From contig JAIQFT010000016.1 of the NCBI GenBank assembly GCA_020073185.1, positions 20,831 to 84,830 of the forward strand: DNA of 64,000 bases, read 5' to 3'. The notes beneath the pieces were generated by a model, which worked only from the letters and a program-made list of their open reading frames with translations, did no database searches and was not told where the DNA came from. A program made the translations under genes and the position numbers. Positions 7,238 through 15,657 of the stretch are shown here, piece by piece. This stretch comes from Terriglobia bacterium. GTDB lineage: Bacteria; Acidobacteriota; Terriglobia; Terriglobales; Acidobacteriaceae. The first letter of the stretch is position 1, and every line of letters starts with the position of its first letter.

Positions 7238-8227
7238 TCAGTGCCTCCCGTTTCCGTTGCCGTACATGATATCGGCAAGCTTCTCGATCATCTTCAGGCC
7301 GGTGACGTCGCGCTCCAGCTCGGGAACGCGGCTGACCACCTGCTTGCCGAAGGTCAGATCAATTTCTTCCAGGTAGTGTCCCTGCATCTTGAGGCGGTTC
7401 TGGAGGTAGGGCGGTATGTCCTTGCCCGCCAACTCGGCCGGCAGCACGCGATTGACGACGTAGCCGGCAATAGGCACGTCGAACTTGGCGAACAACTGCG
7501 CCGCCTTTTGGGTGTCGAGAATGATCATCTCCTCCGGCACCACGACGAAGAAGAACGCGGTCTTGTCCCGGTCGGTCAAAATTCCCGACGACTGGTTGAT
7601 GCGGTTCTTGATGTACAGCAACTCGTTCAGAACCAGGTCTTCTTCGGTCGTCTTCTGCCGCTTGATGCGCGCCACCATCACTTCGTGCTGACGCATTTCC
7701 TCGCGCAGCTTGGTGATGCGGTTGATCCACTCGTCGTAGACCTTGGCCATGGAGAGGTAGTAGAGGGCGTGGCCGAGCGGAACCAAGTCGTAGATGTAGT
7801 AGTCGTAGTCGCCGCCGACGACGATGTCGACCACGGCATCGAAGATGGCCGACTCCTCCATCGCGGGCTCGGCCGAGGCCGCCTGGATGTAGTGCTCAAT
7901 CTCCTCCGGCACCTCCGCCAGGCCGTACATGTCGAGGATCTTCTTGCGGATTTCGTTCTGGTAATTCTTGATGTGGCTGTCGGCGTCAATCTCCTGGGCG
8001 TAGAGGTTGTCCATGATCTTGACCGCGCCCTTGCCAAAGATGTCCTTCTGGAAAATGTCGCTGAGCGAGGCTTGCGGGTCCACGGAGAAGACCAGGACCT
8101 TGTGTCCCTGCTGCGCCAGCCAGAAGGCGGTGGCGGCGGAGAAGGTGGTTTTACCCAAGCCTCCCTTGCCGCCGAACATGATGTAACGCCGTTCTTTGTT
8201 AGCTTCGAAAGTTTCGCGGAATGACAT
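7238..8227 (-). CDS. ArsA/Get3-like ATPase, second paralogue, with degenerate switch II
   Basis: A 329-residue ATPase of the same family. Walker A is GGKGGLGKTT (residues 19-28) and switch I keeps the Asp (VFSVDPQASLSDIF, Asp50). Switch II is altered: IYDLVPLGHALYYL (Asp147) replaces DTAPTGHTLR. This is the reverse of the pattern in the downstream paralogue. Both proteins share segments such as EESAIFD/EESAMFE, a KVY helix and TAFFFV, so they arose by duplication and probably form a heterodimer. AAGGA precedes the ATG. It lies downstream of two small-protein genes and heads the ATPase pair. Confidence 0.85.
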   Translation of the reverse strand: MSFRETFEANKERRYIMFGGKGGLGKTTFSAATAFWLAQQGHKVLVFSVDPQASLSDIFQKDIFGKGAVKIMDNLYAQEIDADSHIKNYQNEIRKKILDMYGLAEVPEEIEHYIQAASAEPAMEESAIFDAVVDIVVGGDYDYYIYDLVPLGHALYYLSMAKVYDEWINRITKLREEMRQHEVMVARIKRQKTTEEDLVLNELLYIKNRINQSSGILTDRDKTAFFFVVVPEEMIILDTQKAAQLFAKFDVPIAGYVVNRVLPAELAGKDIPPYLQNRLKMQGHYLEEIDLTFGKQVVSRVPELERDVTGLKMIEKLADIMYGNGNGRH

Positions 8228-8263
8228 GAGTGAATCCTTTATGAGTGCGTACGAATTGCGGTT

Positions 8264-8341
8264 GTCGGTTGTCGGTCAGCGGTTATCGGTAAGCAAAACC
8301 CGGTCATTAACCGTAAACCGACGACCGAAGACCGAGAACCT
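8264..8341. repeat. inverted stutter repeat (CGGTTGTCGG / CCGACGACCG type)
   Basis: Variants of the phrase GTCGGT/CGGTTATCGGT on the left (8264-8292) are mirrored by ACCGTAAACCGACGACCG and AAGACCGAGAACC on the right (8312-8340). It fills the gap between a small-protein gene and the ArsA-like gene, so it would lie in the operon transcript and could fold. Confidence 0.65.
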
Positions 8342-8345
8342 GCCT

Positions 8346-8621
8346 TTAAAACATGGCGTCGGAAACGTCCTTCTCCCGCAGCATGCGGCGCTTCCAGGTG
8401 GCGATGTTGGGCACCACGTAAGGGAGCAGGCGCAGCGAGTAATACGGCGGCAGGATGGGAACGCCGATCAGGTCGCCCATGGTGATCAGGATGAACAGGT
8501 GCTCCATGCTGGCGCGGGTACGCATGGCGTAGCGCGACATGTCATGAGCGCTCATCCCGTAGGCGATCTCCTTGATCTTGCTGAACAAGCCCTGTTTTTC
8601 GTCTTTCGGTTCGTCTGCCAT
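8346..8621 (-). CDS. small protein of the ArsA-linked family, copy 1
   Basis: A 91-residue protein. The ATG at 8621 follows GAGGAG; longer in-frame readings would run through the upstream stutter repeat and are rejected. The C-terminal half carries a block shared with the next small gene: GVPILPPYYSLRLLPYVVP, then WKRRMLREKDVSD. The preceding stretch HLFILITMGDLIG is hydrophobic. The protein may be peripheral or partly membrane-inserted. No named family is recognised. Its place directly upstream of two ArsA-like ATPases, beside a paralogue, suggests an adaptor or client of the ATPase pair. Confidence 0.75.
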   Translation of the reverse strand: MADEPKDEKQGLFSKIKEIAYGMSAHDMSRYAMRTRASMEHLFILITMGDLIGVPILPPYYSLRLLPYVVPNIATWKRRMLREKDVSDAMF

Positions 8622-8633
8622 AAGTCTCCTCAA

Positions 8634-8740
8634 TTGCGAAACTGCGGAATTGCCGAATTGCGGAACTGAAACGCCAAGTTGCAAATTCGTTATTGGGCTT
8701 TGAATTCCGCAATTCCGCAGTTGTGCAATTCCGCAATCCT
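8634..8740. repeat. inverted stutter repeat (ATTGCGGAA / TTCCGCAAT type)
   Basis: Left side: repeated CTGCGGAATTGC and GAATTGCGGAACTG (8641-8670). Right side: GAATTCCGCAATTCCGCAG and GCAATTCCGCAAT (8702-8738). The two halves are reverse complements of the same phrase. It separates the two small genes of the ArsA-linked operon. Confidence 0.7.
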
Positions 8741-9034
8741 TCAAACTCCGTGCAGGTGAAACTCTTCCTTATCCGACAAATCGCGCTCCCGCATGACGCG
8801 ACGCTTCCACTTCTCGATGGCCGGGACGACGTAGGGGAGCAGGCGCAGCGAGTACAAGGGCGGCAGCACGGGGACGCCGATCATGTCGCCGAAGGTGATC
8901 AGCATGAACGCCGACTCGAGCTCGCCGCGCATCTCCAGCGCCTGGCGCTCGAACTCATAGGCGCAAAAGCCGTGGATGAACTCGCGGATCTTGCGCCATG
9001 CGTCACCTGACACTGCCGTTGCCCCCATGTTCAT
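8741..9034 (-). CDS. small protein of the ArsA-linked family, copy 2
   Basis: A 97-residue protein starting MNMGATAVSG, first gene of the minus-strand operon. It shares with its neighbour the blocks LITFGDMIG, GVPVLPPLYSLRLLPYVVP and WKRRVMRERDLSD, about half the protein. The N-terminal third is different (WRKIREFIHGFCAYEFERQA) and amphipathic. One small protein per ATPase paralogue is consistent with matched partners. No family name can be given. It diverges from the plus-strand gene starting at 9087. Confidence 0.75.
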   Translation of the reverse strand: MNMGATAVSGDAWRKIREFIHGFCAYEFERQALEMRGELESAFMLITFGDMIGVPVLPPLYSLRLLPYVVPAIEKWKRRVMRERDLSDKEEFHLHGV

Positions 9035-9059
9035 CCGTCGCAGCCTGACCGCGCCGCGC

Positions 9060-9065
9060 TACAAT
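9060..9065 (+). promoter_or_regulatory. -10-like TACAAT box
   Basis: TACAAT lies 21 bases upstream of the ATG at 9087, and no Shine-Dalgarno is evident between them. The same hexamer in the same setting precedes tgt (45134) and accC (55228), so it is a likely -10 element giving a very short leader. Confidence 0.4.
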
Positions 9066-9086
9066 CCTAGTTCCCTGGCGCTTGGC

Positions 9087-9710
9087 ATGTCGCTCAATCT
9101 CGCTCTGTTCATCGTCGTCGTCATCTTCGTGGTCGGCTGGTTCGCTGCCGGCACGCACTACAACGTCCGCAAGGGCGAAGCCGCGCTGACCTGGCTGCAG
9201 CAGGGCCTGCCGCTGATCGGCGGCAAGACCACGCTGCGCTGGCTCGGCTCCTCCGTCGTCGAGCTCAAAATCCACCCGGCGAAAGCGCCCTTCCGCGAGG
9301 CCGCGGTGCTGGTGGTGCTCGAACCGCGCGACGTCGCGCTGCTCTGGTGGATCGCCCGGCTGCGCGGCCGCCGCGACCTGCTGGTTTTCCGCGCGACACT
9401 GCAGCAGCGCCCGCGAATCGAAATCGAGGCCCACGACCCGAAATCGTGGACCCTCGGAACGCCCGGGAAGCCCGAGGGCTGGGAAAGTGTCACCGCTCCC
9501 GCGCCGCTCGTTGCCCTAGCTCCCCGGCTCCAGCGCAGCGCTGCCGACGCGCTTGCGGCGGCCACGTTGGAGGGCTGCCGGCTGGTCCGACTCACCGTCC
9601 GCGCCACCGCACCTCACCTCGAAGCGCAGTGGCGGCTCGATCAACTCCGCAAGCACGAGCCGCGCGAGGTGTTCGAAGCCATACGCAGCATCAGCTCCCT
9701 GCTTTCGTAG
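9087..9710 (+). CDS. membrane-anchored hypothetical protein
   Basis: A 207-residue protein. The ATG at 9087 is chosen because it opens directly into one transmembrane helix (about residues 5-23, LFIVVVIFVVGWFAAG); the frame is open further upstream but runs into the start of the divergent gene. The rest is a soluble region with several basic patches (HPAKAPFREA, RLRGRRDL). No family is recognised. It is monocistronic, between the ArsA-linked operon and cstA. Most of the protein is probably on one face of the inner membrane. Confidence 0.6.
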   Translation: MSLNLALFIVVVIFVVGWFAAGTHYNVRKGEAALTWLQQGLPLIGGKTTLRWLGSSVVELKIHPAKAPFREAAVLVVLEPRDVALLWWIARLRGRRDLLVFRATLQQRPRIEIEAHDPKSWTLGTPGKPEGWESVTAPAPLVALAPRLQRSAADALAAATLEGCRLVRLTVRATAPHLEAQWRLDQLRKHEPREVFEAIRSISSLLS

Positions 9711-9751
9711 TTCGCAGTCGGTAGCCCGGCCCGGACTAGCGACCACTGCCT

Positions 9752-11833
9752 TTAGTCGTGCGCCGACACCAGCTCGCGCTCGCGGTCGCGAGTCGGAGTG
9801 GGCGTGGCGCCTTTCACGTCCAGCTTCCGCCAGGCCTTGAACGCGTCCCAGGCGATCAGGATGGCCGCAATGAACAGCAGGCCGGCCACGATCAGCATCG
9901 CAATCGCGCCGAAGCTGTTAATCGGCTGCGCTGCAATCTTGGGATTGGACAGGATGCTGGCGTACAAGTTATATGCGGTGACCAGGATCGCCGCCATGGT
10001 GGTGACGTACATGAAGATCATCGGCCAGAAGGCATAGCGCGGACTGCGTCCGATGGACTTCAACCACAGGCTGACGATCAGCAGGCTCAGCGCCGCCATC
10101 AACTGGTTGGATGCGCCGAACAACTGCCAGAGGTAAATCCAGGTGCCGCTGAGCACGAGCACGAGCGCCAGACCCATGGAGACGATGGCAGAGATGTGCG
10201 CGTTCTTGAACCCAGCCCAGGTATCGCCCAGCCACTCGCCCAAAGTGACGCGCATGACGCGGAAGACCAGTTGCACCATGGTGAGCACGATGACAACGAA
10301 TACGCCGAAGCCCAGGGCGGTACCGTAGGCCGGGGCAATGGCGCCGAAGGTCACCATCCCGAGCAGTTTGCCTACACCCGCCGCGAAGGCTCCCGCACCT
10401 GCGCCGCCGGCGATGGAAACCGCCACCAGCGAGAGGAGTGCGAGCGCGTTCTCGGAGAACATGCCGCCGCCGCCGACCGGAAGCGCGTCGGTTTCATATT
10501 CCAACTGCCGCGCCGTGCCGATGGAGCCCACCAGCGCGTGCCAGCCCGAGATGGCGCCGCAGGCGATGGTCACGAACAGCATTGGCCAGATCGGCTGGAT
10601 GGCGGGCAGCGCCTGCAGGATGTTGCCGGCCGCGTCCTTGGCCTGGCTCATCGGCATCAAGGTGGAGAACACCTTGGTCTGGAAGGTGACCGCCTTGATC
10701 ATCTCGGGATTGCCGAACAGCGCGCGCACACCGCCGACAATGGCGCCGAGCGCGGATAGTCCGATGGTAATGAACGTCACCCAGAACCCAATATAGTTCG
10801 TCGGCTGAGCGAATCGCCAGATGGGCAGCACCGTCCCGAGATAGGAGAACAGGAACACCATCAGGCACCAGAAGACGAACGAGGGCATCATCTTGATGGC
10901 GCCGCTCTTGTCCACGTACTTGGGAACAATCTTGCCGTCGGCAGTGATGACGGTGGTCGCCAGCCGCGGGTCGGCCTTGGTCGGGTCCACCACCGTGTAC
11001 ATGGGTTCGCCACCGGTGATCCGGTTCAGCCCGTTGCCAACCTTCTCGACGACGGAATTCACCGGGCCGCCGAACACGATGGTGGCCGCCGGCTTGCCAT
11101 CGGGCGTGACGCCTTTCGCGCTGCTGATTCCCTTTGCGCCCAGCGCCATGCCGCCCAGAGTGAGCGCCACGGCGATGAAGGTCACCAAGATCAGGTCCAT
11201 CTTCCACTTATAGAGCATCTGCCCCATCAGCAGGCCCATGATGGCGAGCATCAAGATGCCGAACGGGACGTCGGCGCGCGGATCGAAAATGCCGGCCATG
11301 ATGCCGACGAATGCGCCCGCGAGCAGCAACAGGTAGAAGAAGATGAAGACGAACAGGATGATGCGGGCGCGCGGCGAGATCAGCCGGTGGGCAATGGCGG
11401 ACAGCGAATTGCCGTCGTTGCGGACGGCCACCACGATGGCCGAGTAGTCGCTCGCCCAGCCCAGGAACGAGACACCCAGCGTCAGCCACAGCAGGGCCGG
11501 CATCCAGCCCCACAGCGTGGCCGCGGCAATCGGGCCGACGATGGGGCCCGCCGCCGCGATGGACTTGAAGTGATACCCATACAGCACGTTGCGGCTGGTG
11601 GGCATAAAGTCCACCCCGTCCATGTACATGCGCGCCGGCGTCGCCTTCTTGTCATCGGGACGGATGACTTCGGCATCAATGCGCCGGGCGTAGCGGGTGT
11701 AGGCGAGCCAGATCATCACCGCGCCCAGAACCGCCACTACGGGCGCGGACATGGGCGTCTTGGTTACCGCGAATCCGCCTGCCACCAGAACGGGAATCAG
11801 GACTAGTGCGAGGATCGTGAGCCGGATCTTCAT
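9752..11833 (-). CDS. cstA: carbon starvation protein A (peptide/pyruvate transporter family)
   Basis: A 693-residue polytopic inner-membrane protein of the CstA family. Visible hallmarks are an early cytoplasmic segment (YGYHFKSIAAAGPIVGPI, about residues 84-101), then WGWMPALLWLTLG and many helices up to AILIAWDAFKAW near the C-terminus. E. coli CstA and BtsT take up peptides and pyruvate when carbon is scarce. Length matches the family. It is alone, with no btsSR-like sensor beside it, so control by local regulators cannot be inferred. Confidence 0.9.
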   Translation of the reverse strand: MKIRLTILALVLIPVLVAGGFAVTKTPMSAPVVAVLGAVMIWLAYTRYARRIDAEVIRPDDKKATPARMYMDGVDFMPTSRNVLYGYHFKSIAAAGPIVGPIAAATLWGWMPALLWLTLGVSFLGWASDYSAIVVAVRNDGNSLSAIAHRLISPRARIILFVFIFFYLLLLAGAFVGIMAGIFDPRADVPFGILMLAIMGLLMGQMLYKWKMDLILVTFIAVALTLGGMALGAKGISSAKGVTPDGKPAATIVFGGPVNSVVEKVGNGLNRITGGEPMYTVVDPTKADPRLATTVITADGKIVPKYVDKSGAIKMMPSFVFWCLMVFLFSYLGTVLPIWRFAQPTNYIGFWVTFITIGLSALGAIVGGVRALFGNPEMIKAVTFQTKVFSTLMPMSQAKDAAGNILQALPAIQPIWPMLFVTIACGAISGWHALVGSIGTARQLEYETDALPVGGGGMFSENALALLSLVAVSIAGGAGAGAFAAGVGKLLGMVTFGAIAPAYGTALGFGVFVVIVLTMVQLVFRVMRVTLGEWLGDTWAGFKNAHISAIVSMGLALVLVLSGTWIYLWQLFGASNQLMAALSLLIVSLWLKSIGRSPRYAFWPMIFMYVTTMAAILVTAYNLYASILSNPKIAAQPINSFGAIAMLIVAGLLFIAAILIAWDAFKAWRKLDVKGATPTPTRDRERELVSAHD

Positions 11834-12014
11834 CGGAACCTCCGTGTCACAAAAAGCACTGCGCGCGACACGCGAAAGCCCGCATTCCCGGAAATGGGAA
11901 GAGGATAGGCGGGGTGCTAGCCGGCGCTCCGTGCTGACGCTATGTCATTGATTTCAGGAAAACGGTGATGCAACGCACAGCCCTGTGTGAGCTTGGCGTC
12001 CCGACCCTTGCCGC

Positions 12015-13241
12015 CTACTCGTAGCGGAGAGCTTCGATGGGGTCGAGCTTGGAGGCCTTGCGCGCGGGATAGAAGCCGAAGAACACGCCCACGGCGACGG
12101 CGAACAGGGCAGCGATGACGATCGCCTGCGGCGGGATTTCCATCGGCCAGCGCAGCGCGCGTCCCACCAGGTAGGAGCCGACGACCCCGAACGCGACACC
12201 GATCAGGCCCCCGAACAGACTGAGCATCACGGCCTCGCCGAGAAACTGCATGGCGACGTCGCTGTCGGTGGCGCCGATCGACATGCGCACGCCGATTTCG
12301 CGGGTGCGCTCGGTCACCGAAACCAGCATCACGTTCATGATGCCGATGCCGCCCACCAGCAGCGAGACCGAGGCAATCGAGATCAGCAGCAACGAGAAGG
12401 TGCGGCGGGCTTCCAGTTGCGTGTTGATGAATTCGTCGGGGCGGCGGATGTTGAAGTCGTCGTCTTGGCCGGGGCGAATGTGGTGGCGCTCGCGCAGCAG
12501 CGCGGAAATCTGCTGGATGGCGGGATTGATGGCCTCCGCGGAAACCGCCGAGCAGACGATATCGTCGAGCCAACTGTTGCCCTTGAGTTTTTTCTGCGCG
12601 GTGGTGTAGGGCATGACGATGGTGTCGTCCTGGTCCTGGCCAAAGGCGGTTTGTCCCCGGGGCGCCAGCACGCCCATCACCTGGCAGGGCAGGTTTTTCA
12701 CGCGGATGACTTTGCCGATGGGGTCCTCGACATCAAACAGTTGCTGGCGCACGGTTTCGCCGATGACGCAAACATCGCTGGCGCGGTCCACGTCGGCCTG
12801 CGTGAAGGGTGCGCCCATCGATAGCGACCAGCGCTTGATGGTGAACCATTCCGGCGCCACCCCGCGATAGCCGGTGTTCCAGTTCTTGTTTGCGTAAATG
12901 ATTTGAATGCGGGAATCCACGTTGGCCGAGGCCAGCTTGACCAGCGGCACCTGCTTGACGATGGCCTCGACGTCGCTCTGCAGCAGCGTCTTGGTGCCGT
13001 GGCTGCCGCTGCGGATGCCGTTGGGGGCGCGCGATCCCGCCTCGATCCAGATAAAGTTGTCGCCGAGATTGTTGAGCTGTTCCTGGACCTGCGCCGAGCC
13101 GGCCTGCCCGATGGCGACCACGCAGATCACCGCGCCAATGCCGATGGTGATGCCCAGCACGGTCAGCGTGCTGCGCATCTTGTTGCGGAACAGCGCGCGC
13201 AGGGCTTCGCGGATGATGGCGCGGGGAGACATTGACAACAT
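12015..13241 (-). CDS. MacB-like ABC transporter permease (FtsX family)
   Basis: A 408-residue permease with one N-terminal helix (STLTVLGITIGIGAVICVVA), a large periplasmic MacB-type domain (about residues 45-270), then three C-terminal helices. The family signature GGIGIMNVMLVSVTERTREI is intact. Such permeases work with a separate LolD/MacB-type ATPase to move lipoproteins, peptides or signals across the envelope. No ATPase or MacA-like partner is adjacent, so it is orphaned here or encoded apart. Start ATG 13241, with a second ATG three codons in; no clear Shine-Dalgarno. Confidence 0.85.
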   Translation of the reverse strand: MLSMSPRAIIREALRALFRNKMRSTLTVLGITIGIGAVICVVAIGQAGSAQVQEQLNNLGDNFIWIEAGSRAPNGIRSGSHGTKTLLQSDVEAIVKQVPLVKLASANVDSRIQIIYANKNWNTGYRGVAPEWFTIKRWSLSMGAPFTQADVDRASDVCVIGETVRQQLFDVEDPIGKVIRVKNLPCQVMGVLAPRGQTAFGQDQDDTIVMPYTTAQKKLKGNSWLDDIVCSAVSAEAINPAIQQISALLRERHHIRPGQDDDFNIRRPDEFINTQLEARRTFSLLLISIASVSLLVGGIGIMNVMLVSVTERTREIGVRMSIGATDSDVAMQFLGEAVMLSLFGGLIGVAFGVVGSYLVGRALRWPMEIPPQAIVIAALFAVAVGVFFGFYPARKASKLDPIEALRYE

Positions 13242-13558
13242 GATTCTACGCCCAGCTTGGGTACAACCGAAGGTTATGAAGATCGACTTCCGCGAGCACG
13301 CTAGTCTAGGGCTCGTAGCGGCTGCAGGATTCGGTCAGAAGTTGAAAATGGCGACGCACAAACGTGAGTCCCTTAACAGGTATGGCGTTGCGGTCATTTG
13401 AATAAAGGCAGTCACCGCGGTCAGGAAACGCTGGCATCGGTCAAACTGGCAGAAAAGCGCGCGTCGGCCTAAATACTCTTCGTGCCAGCACCAAAGTACC
13501 CTTCCAAACTCTTTGTTCCGAGGACTAGAGTCAACTCGGCTCGGGACGCCCTACCAAG
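13242..13558. other. 317-base gap without a recognisable gene
   Basis: Upstream of the divergent MacB-like and PilZ genes. I see no long protein-like frame, RNA gene or strong hairpin. It must hold promoters for both flanking genes, but no convincing -35/-10 pair stands out. Confidence 0.4.
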
Positions 13559-14014
13559 ATGCCAGTGAGACGAATCTTACGGAGGCTTTCTGCCTTGCGC
13601 AGGTCGCAGGCTAACCGCATCAAGGCTGTCATCTTTCCGCGTCGTCAGCATCCACGGGCATACCTGACCACCGAGGTCAGAGTGGAAGGACACGACCTCG
13701 CCTTCACCGCCCGCAGCGTGCAATTGGGAACAAGCGGCATGTCTCTGGAGCACGCAGGCCAGCTTGCGATGGCATACCCGGTACTGCTGACGTTCGCCTT
13801 GCCGTCAGGCTTTCCGGTTAGGGTCGGCGCGGTGGTTTGGTGGAAGACGAAAGAACTGGTCGGCTTGCGCTTTGACCCCCGAGACGACAACCGCCAGATC
13901 CAAGAATGGGTACAGAGAGCGGCAGTCGCTAAGAGTGCCGCCGCCAGGAGTGAAGAGGCGGCGACGGCCGGTGCCGTAGACGCTTCACAAATCGGTGACT
14001 CAAGCTACGCGTAA
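13559..14014 (+). CDS. PilZ-domain protein
   Basis: A 151-residue cytosolic protein. A basic N-terminus leads into the c-di-GMP-binding RxxxR element (RRQHPRAYL, about residues 28-36), a variant of the second motif (LGTSGMSLEH instead of D/NxSxxG) and the terminal strand VGLRFDP. The tail after about residue 120 is Ala-rich and likely disordered. The missing Asp/Asn of the second motif makes c-di-GMP binding uncertain. It precedes the envelope operon at 14187 by 170 bases and may respond to the same cue, though nothing shows co-transcription. Confidence 0.75.
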   Translation: MPVRRILRRLSALRRSQANRIKAVIFPRRQHPRAYLTTEVRVEGHDLAFTARSVQLGTSGMSLEHAGQLAMAYPVLLTFALPSGFPVRVGAVVWWKTKELVGLRFDPRDDNRQIQEWVQRAAVAKSAAARSEEAATAGAVDASQIGDSSYA

Positions 14015-14186
14015 CCAGAACCGCTTGTTTAGCAGTTGCGGGGCCAGAACCTCGTTTCCGTGCGGTGTTCTAAATTAGGAAACCACCCAGATTTTGAAAT
14101 TGACATCGGGCCGTGTCGGGAATACCGTAAAATCGTCCCCCATATAACTGTTACCTCACGGTGGCGCCATCGGGACGGTACTCCCT

Positions 14187-15644
14187 ATGTTTAGGTCCTC
14201 TTGTCGGCTCATCTTTGCGCTGGCAATCCTCGTTCTTCCTCTAGGGTCGCAGCAAACACTTCATTCGGCGCCACAATGGCCTTCAGACCAAGAGTTCTTG
14301 AGGGTGAATCGGGCGATCCAAGCAGCGTGCCAGCGGTACACAAACGTGGACGAGACGCTCGTTTGGGCGCTGATGTGGGAAGAGAGCAAGTATGATCCGC
14401 TGGCATTGGGCAGCAAGGGCGAGGTTGGGCTGGGACAACTGATGTCGCGCACGGCAGAAGCACTTGGGGTGCGCGACAGAACGGATGTGAATGAGAGCGT
14501 CACTGCCTCAGTGAAACACCTTTCGTATTTGTTGACGAAATATAAGAACAACACCCGACTCGCGCTTGGGGCATACAATGCCGGCGAGCCGGCAGTAAAT
14601 CGCTGCAAGTGTGTTCCAGCGGCTTCGCGTCCTTACGTCAGCCGTATTGATCAGAACCGATTTTTTGCACGGCGCATTGTCGAGTATGTCCAACAGGCAA
14701 TACTGCCGGTTGCTACGCACGTCGCGCAGGCCAAGCAACTGGAAGAGCGCGTAGCTACGCTCCAGACGAATATTCATCTGGATGCCTCGGCTCGAACCGA
14801 GTTAGGCAAGGCACGTGAGACGCTTCAGCGGACGCAGGCCGAGGCGGATGCTCTTCGCGCCGAGCGTGACCGCTTGCAGTCCGAACTTCGACGGGAGAAC
14901 AGCGTCGGAGCACAGGCACTTGTCATGACTGATACCTTGCGCCAGAGGCTTGAGTTGGTCGAGAAGCAGATCAACACGGGTACCGTGTCGCAGCAGAACG
15001 GAACTGAGGCATTTGTCGAATTGGCCGATATCAAGCAGGAGGTTGCCGATCTAAAAGCAGCAATCGAAGCGCGCAATGTGCAGGACAGTGAAACTCAACG
15101 CCGTATCGCGGAATTGGCAGCAGCAGTTGAGCGAGCCTCCGACAAGCCGTTGCCGATCGCGAAAGCCGCCAAGAAAAGTTCCACCGAACCGCCGACGGTT
15201 GCGCTTGTTACGGCTTCATCGCAGCCGGGAACTTACTTGGCAGACAGCGCCTTGAGTGGCGTGCTGCAGGACGCTCTCTTGAAACACGGGCTGGGTGTAA
15301 ACGTTGAATTGGAGACGCCAGAGTTCTTGACGCGTAACCTCAATGCGCTCATTGCAGGCCACGGCGAGGCCCTGAAGAAATCCAGGGCAAAGCACGGGCC
15401 AAATTGGAACTACGTGGTAGTGGTTCGCTTGGTCGGAAAGCCGAATGGCGACGGAATGGAAGGTACGACTGCGTACAGAGTAATCGCTGACTCACGACTT
15501 TATTCGGTAAAAGGCGACATATTGGGCATGCAAACGTTTTCGGAAACAGGCGCAGGTTTTTCGGAAGCGCAGGCCAGAGATGCTGCGACGGCGAGGGTGG
15601 GTCGAGTAATTGCTGAGTACGTCAGTTCTGCTCTTCCTCGTTGA
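14187..15644 (+). CDS. lytic transglycosylase with coiled coil and C-terminal envelope module
   Basis: A 485-residue protein. A signal peptide (about residues 1-28) precedes an SLT/goose-lysozyme domain (about 38-150). The catalytic Glu is in MWEESKYDP, followed by GEVGLGQLM and AYNAGEPAV. A coiled coil rich in Ala, Glu and Arg spans about 180-320. A C-terminal alpha/beta module (about 345-485) contains NWNYVVVVRLVG and ETGAGFSEAQARDAA. That module resembles the C-terminus of the third gene of the operon. The enzyme would cut peptidoglycan in the periplasm. The SLT plus coiled coil suggests it opens the wall for an envelope complex built with its neighbours. Confidence 0.82.
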   Translation: MFRSSCRLIFALAILVLPLGSQQTLHSAPQWPSDQEFLRVNRAIQAACQRYTNVDETLVWALMWEESKYDPLALGSKGEVGLGQLMSRTAEALGVRDRTDVNESVTASVKHLSYLLTKYKNNTRLALGAYNAGEPAVNRCKCVPAASRPYVSRIDQNRFFARRIVEYVQQAILPVATHVAQAKQLEERVATLQTNIHLDASARTELGKARETLQRTQAEADALRAERDRLQSELRRENSVGAQALVMTDTLRQRLELVEKQINTGTVSQQNGTEAFVELADIKQEVADLKAAIEARNVQDSETQRRIAELAAAVERASDKPLPIAKAAKKSSTEPPTVALVTASSQPGTYLADSALSGVLQDALLKHGLGVNVELETPEFLTRNLNALIAGHGEALKKSRAKHGPNWNYVVVVRLVGKPNGDGMEGTTAYRVIADSRLYSVKGDILGMQTFSETGAGFSEAQARDAATARVGRVIAEYVSSALPR

Positions 15645-15657
15645 ATCAGGAGGCGTT

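Noticed and set aside
6134..8224. Long plus-strand frames opposite both ArsA-like genes
   Set aside because: Antisense shadows rich in His, Val and Arg; the minus-strand ATPases have clear motifs.
6230..8227. Arsenite efflux operon
   Set aside because: No arsB, arsC, arsD or ArsR-like gene is adjacent and the metal-binding Cys of ArsA are missing.
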